Source of the DNA: Pardosa pseudoannulata
Taxonomy: Eukaryota; Arthropoda; Arachnida; Araneae; Lycosidae
Length of the DNA: 64,000 nt
Direction: 5' to 3'
Assembly: GCA_032207245.1 (NCBI GenBank)
Contig: CM063502.1
Coordinates: 64,010,044 to 64,074,043, forward strand
Shown here in pieces: positions 61,401 through 64,000 of the stretch (positions within the stretch are counted from its first letter, which is position 1; the number at the start of each line of letters is the position of its first letter). A program made the position numbers and the translations under genes. The notes under the pieces are model-generated. The model saw only the letters and a list, made by a program, of their open reading frames with translations. It was not told where the DNA came from and made no database searches.

Positions 61401-61582
61401 TTTTTTATTTCACACTTTTACAAATATAAGTTAAAGGTTTTTTATTTATGATATATTATATTTAGTTTATAACATCTCTGTATAGTCTACTCACTAGTAC
61501 ATAAGTGCCAATTCTTCTGGTTTTTAGTGATCATCTATCGATAATTCTGTATTCAAACAAGAAGTAAAATGTTAATGTTCAG

Positions 61583-61615
<33 letters not shown>

Positions 61616-62520
61616 TGATTTTAGGCAATCTCTGTCTAATAAAACATTAAAACAGTTAATAAATTGTGAAGTGCAGTAAAAGTTTAAAATGTCTTGAAAA
61701 GGAGTTTGATAATTAATTTTTGAAAATAGCAAAATCTTGTTGAACAATATTTGGAATTGCACAAGTCTAATATGTTTGTTTTATGTATTGGATAAACAGT
61801 ATTACAATGTTTCACCTTTATAATTATGTTTTATATATACACTAAAAAATGTTATTTCAGTAAACAATATTTTTTTTTTACTGTTAAAGCATTTGTGAAT
61901 ACTAAATTAATATATCTTTCATAGATTAAATAACCTTCCTATTTTCCCATTTTAAAATTTATATTTTTATCTATATACTAAAAAAAAAAAAAATTTACTG
62001 TGCTAAACTACAGATTTTTCTCTTTTGGAAGTTGGCACCTATGCTAGTACCTCTTGAGAACCTAAAATACCCTATTTCCATTCAGAAAACATGCAATTTT
62101 CTGCAGAGTAATAGGATTTATTATTTTGATATTTCATGAAGTTTTGAATTATTTTCTAATGTTAACATTAGTGTTAAGCAAATAAATAAAACCATCTCTT
62201 TTAACTAGCCATGTTATTTTATCTTTTCATTCATCAATTTTACCAAACTGAGTTATAGAATTCTTGAGATGCATCTGTTTTCTCTGATTAAGAAGAAGAA
62301 AGCATCAAATTACATTGATATTTCTACTTTAGTTTCATATTAAGTTAAAAGAATTTGATAAATGGAGTATTATATCTTTTTTTGTGTTAGTACAATGCTT
62401 GTACTATTTTAATTTACTGTATATTGATTGTATGTAGTCTTTTGCATATTTGAAGTTTTAATTTATTCTAGCTCAAAAAATCCTGAAGAATCAGAATTAG
62501 AAGATACCCTGAATCAAGTT
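43313..62520 (+). CDS. cul1: Cullin-1, 5' portion (ten coding exons, runs off window)
   Basis: Joined exons encode about 453 residues closely following animal CUL1 from its start (MSSPGPSG ... [12 protein letters not shown]) to LEDTLNQV. Each junction has GT-AG borders and keeps frame. CUL1 is the SCF E3 scaffold: its N-terminal cullin repeats bind SKP1 and F-box proteins, and its C-terminal part, outside this window, binds RBX1 and is NEDD8-modified. The segment here covers essentially the whole N-terminal helical stalk, including the [18 protein letters not shown] region, known in human CUL1 to contact SKP1. The start codon at 43323 aligns with the CUL1 Met. The longest coding-region introns (about 7.0 and 3.4 kb) contain or adjoin transposon debris; splicing is otherwise intact, so the gene looks functional. 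Confidence 0.97.
43490..44879 (+). other. cul1 intron 1, left part
   Basis: AT-rich, with a short (AAAT)n run at about 44060-44082. No other element is recognised before the piggyBac pseudogene. Confidence 0.6.
44885..45555 (+). pseudogene. piggyBac transposase remnant, central part
   Basis: Plus-strand reading gives [13 protein letters not shown], then [16 protein letters not shown], then (one frame over) [20 protein letters not shown] and [20 protein letters not shown], then [20 protein letters not shown]. This is the DDE-core order of piggyBac transposases, including the FRQYIPSKP-like block and the TADNF block with a catalytic Asp. Many stops and frame changes make it a dead, old copy. 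It is a different copy from the 41.8-43.2 kb element, which lacks this region. Confidence 0.8.
45620..46190 (-). pseudogene. Gypsy integrase, truncated and mutated
   Basis: Open from 46190 to 45711: zinc-binding H..H (RIHYNHMG) and CSTCLKYQ, then the core with TDLFPLNG and [10 protein letters not shown]. After a stop at 45708 the frame still reads [18 protein letters not shown], in which the third catalytic residue is Asp where Glu is expected. Sequence beyond about 45630 is lost. The integrase is therefore non-functional for three separate reasons: stops, the Glu-to-Asp change and truncation. Confidence 0.85.
46220..46894 (-). pseudogene. Gypsy RNase H domain, broken
   Basis: Contains [30 protein letters not shown], then a stop in place of a probable Tyr codon near 46660. 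It continues in the 137-codon frame 46633-46220 with [12 protein letters not shown] and ADALSRSF, the later RNase H blocks. The first Asp is present (VDAS). Confidence 0.85.
46895..47559 (-). pseudogene. Gypsy reverse transcriptase core, broken
   Basis: The central 96-codon open frame (47414-47124) has [15 protein letters not shown] with the first catalytic Asp, [11 protein letters not shown], and [10 protein letters not shown] with the YIDD site intact. The flanks (for example [10 protein letters not shown] near 47490, and the thumb region below 47124) are separated by stops and shifts. Confidence 0.85.
47560..48216 (-). pseudogene. Gypsy protease and start of reverse transcriptase
   Basis: A 218-codon open frame. 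The protease active site reads [12 protein letters not shown], so the Thr of DTG is Met. A flap-like region and ILGLKAI follow, then the RT start ([26 protein letters not shown]). The frame ends at a stop at 47560. Confidence 0.85.
48249..48971 (-). pseudogene. Gypsy gag, broken
   Basis: Starts at ATG (complement of 48969-48971) with [24 protein letters not shown] at about 48759-48761 replaces what is probably a Trp codon. It then continues through [20 protein letters not shown] and [14 protein letters not shown], a capsid-type Gag sequence. A frame change near 48290 leads into two knuckles, [13 protein letters not shown] and CLYCKK-stop-NHFAKMC. Gag coats the RNA in retrotransposon particles; this copy cannot. 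Confidence 0.8.
49077..49092 (-). promoter_or_regulatory. Primer-binding site
   Basis: The minus strand reads TGGTGCAGCCGGCAGG immediately after the LTR. TGG is the complement of the tRNA CCA end. I do not assign the primer tRNA. Confidence 0.75.
49093..49259 (-). repeat. 5' LTR of the minus-strand Gypsy remnant
   Basis: 167 bp ending TG...CA with 8-bp inverted ends (TGTCATAT and ATATGACA). It is directly followed on the element strand by a TGG primer site. It contains AATAAA in its middle, a plausible polyadenylation signal. Confidence 0.8.
49260..50480 (+). other. cul1 intron 1, right part
   Basis: AT-rich intron sequence. 49945-50050 carries TATATAAGCCTACTCTATAT and TAAGCCGACCCT, an inverted relative of 41545-41640. 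No gene is seen. Confidence 0.6.
50481..50640 (+). CDS. cul1: cul1 coding exon 2
   Basis: Acceptor AAATATCAG ends at 50480; the donor is GTGAGT at 50641. It encodes [13 protein letters not shown] ... [20 protein letters not shown] and YLINLLK. The linker [13 protein letters not shown] is shorter than and different from the vertebrate linker, which is a variable loop in the family. It lacks an ATG and so is easily missed. Confidence 0.93.
51267..51434 (+). CDS. cul1: cul1 coding exon 3
   Basis: Acceptor TTTTACAG; donor GTAAGA at 51435; 56 codons in phase 0. It encodes [20 protein letters not shown] through [13 protein letters not shown], one of the most conserved cullin stretches. Confidence 0.95.
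51435..53323 (+). other. cul1 intron 3
   Basis: AT-rich intron carrying the small foldback element at 51941-52095. A 77-codon open frame at 52089-52322 is not conserved-looking. Confidence 0.6.
51941..52095. repeat. Small foldback (MITE-like) element
   Basis: GTGTCACAGAAGT at 51941-51953 is perfectly inverted at 52083-52095. The roughly 130 bases between are richer in GC than the surrounding intron, which suggests an inserted short non-autonomous DNA element. No target duplication can be assigned. Confidence 0.6.
53324..53374 (+). CDS. cul1: cul1 coding exon 4
   Basis: Micro-exon of 17 codons ([17 protein letters not shown]). Acceptor ATTATTTTAG; donor GTAAGT at 53375. Confidence 0.95.
53375..55141 (+). 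other. cul1 intron 4
   Basis: AT-rich intron. Apart from the SINE at 54157-54323 nothing is recognised. Confidence 0.6.
54157..54323 (+). repeat. tRNA-derived SINE in cul1 intron 4
   Basis: The head has AATGGCTTGTTGGTAAGACA and the B-box-like AATTGAATCCTGC. The body has TTTAAGCAATAGGTCCTGGT and CCTCATGTAGCAAAAAAGTA. Confidence 0.75.
55142..55232 (+). CDS. cul1: cul1 coding exon 5
   Basis: Encodes [20 protein letters not shown] through SGVMNCY plus one base. Acceptor ATAATCTAG; donor GTAATT at 55233. The following short intron contains a SINE. Confidence 0.94.
55292..55467 (+). repeat. tRNA-derived SINE in cul1 intron 5
   Basis: One of the best-preserved copies. Its head is AGCCGAATGGTTAGGGTGC with B box TGGGTCCGAATCCCACTG. 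The body is TGCAGTAGGTCCTGGTCTG and ATTAGCCCTTGTGTTG, and the end is CTTCAAACCAAACCAAA. It occupies half of a 346-bp intron. Confidence 0.85.
55579..55742 (+). CDS. cul1: cul1 coding exon 6
   Basis: Acceptor TTGACAATAG; donor GTAATA at 55743. It completes Val and encodes [20 protein letters not shown] through PVTEYMKK, ending in phase 0. Confidence 0.95.
55743..58879 (+). other. cul1 intron 6, main part
   Basis: AT-rich intron of about 3.1 kb before the decayed exon copy. It has poly-A at about 58169-58188 and an A/T foldback run at 58230-58256. No transposase or RNA gene is recognised. Confidence 0.6.
58880..58996 (+). pseudogene. Decayed tandem duplicate of cul1 exon 7
   Basis: Preceded by an acceptor (TTGATTCAG ending at 58879), it reads [24 protein letters not shown] in 24 codons against [24 protein letters not shown] in the real exon at 59102. 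Only four residues differ, while most other codon differences are synonymous. Similarity stops at about 58951. The frame stays open for another 14 codons, with no similarity, and stops at TAA (58994-58996), so inclusion in mRNA would truncate Cullin-1 at about residue 305. A GTATAA follows at 58999. It may be a dead exon copy, the remains of an alternative exon pair, or a stop-containing regulatory exon. Confidence 0.8.
59102..59264 (+). CDS. cul1: cul1 coding exon 7
   Basis: Acceptor TTCTATATCTAG; donor GTAAGT at 59265. It encodes [20 protein letters not shown] through NLLNDDKNE plus one base. A decayed copy of its first half is at 58880-58996. Confidence 0.95.
59265..60200 (+). other. cul1 intron 7
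   Basis: AT-rich intron, nothing recognised. Confidence 0.6.
60201..60439 (+). CDS. cul1: cul1 coding exon 8
   Basis: Acceptor TTATTGTTTAG; donor GTAAAT at 60440. 79 codons plus two bases complete Asp and encode [20 protein letters not shown] through [11 protein letters not shown]. Confidence 0.95.
60440..60898 (+). other. cul1 intron 8
   Basis: AT-rich, T-biased intron, nothing recognised. Confidence 0.6.
60899..61005 (+). CDS. cul1: cul1 coding exon 9
   Basis: Acceptor TTTTTATAG; donor GTTTGT at 61006 (weaker than the others). It encodes [20 protein letters not shown] and [15 protein letters not shown] plus two bases of Ser. Confidence 0.94.
61006..62471 (+). other. cul1 intron 9
   Basis: AT-rich intron with a 26-nt poly-A run at 61590-61615. 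Confidence 0.6.
62472..62520 (+). CDS. cul1: cul1 coding exon 10
   Basis: Acceptor TTTATTCTAG; donor GTAAGT at 62521. It encodes [16 protein letters not shown]. The next block expected in CUL1 (starting MVVFKY in human) is not found before the right edge, so the gene continues outside. Confidence 0.92.

Positions 62521-64000
<1,480 letters not shown>

Overview
The window is very AT-rich eukaryotic DNA, with spliceosomal introns, (TA)n arrays, tRNA-derived SINEs, a chemoreceptor of the arthropod gustatory-receptor type and dense transposon debris. This suggests an arthropod. An arachnid, such as a spider, is my best guess, but that is inference because nothing here is a species marker.

Layout. 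0-0.5 kb is a short island of higher GC. One intact single-exon gustatory receptor lies on the minus strand at 3.9-5.1 kb. 6.7-15 kb holds SINEs, hAT ends and fragments, local duplications and a broken Tc1-like transposase. 15.7-20.3 kb is a complete hAT element with an 8-bp target duplication; a second, THAP-containing DNA element is inserted inside its transposase gene. 21.45-26.16 kb is a complete Ty3/Gypsy retrotransposon with two LTRs, a perfect 5-bp target duplication and an open integrase frame, but broken gag, protease and RNase H. It is followed by another hAT fragment.

From about 28.5 kb to the right edge the window is dominated by cul1 (Cullin-1, the SCF ubiquitin-ligase scaffold) on the plus strand. 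Two candidate 5' exons lie at 28.5 and 33.5 kb. Ten coding exons between 43.3 and 62.5 kb encode about the first 453 residues, and the gene continues beyond the window. Its introns hold a minus-strand Gypsy remnant, a piggyBac transposase pseudogene and SINEs. An internally deleted piggyBac with matched ends stops 95 bp before the first coding exon. A decayed duplicate of one coding exon, with acceptor and frame but an in-frame stop, lies about 220 bp upstream of the real one.

Apart from cul1 and the receptor I see no confident host gene. I found no new multi-gene system. The points most worth checking are the cul1 exon duplicate, the piggyBac derivative beside cul1, and the nested THAP-in-hAT insertion, whose ends can be read from the interrupted reading frame.
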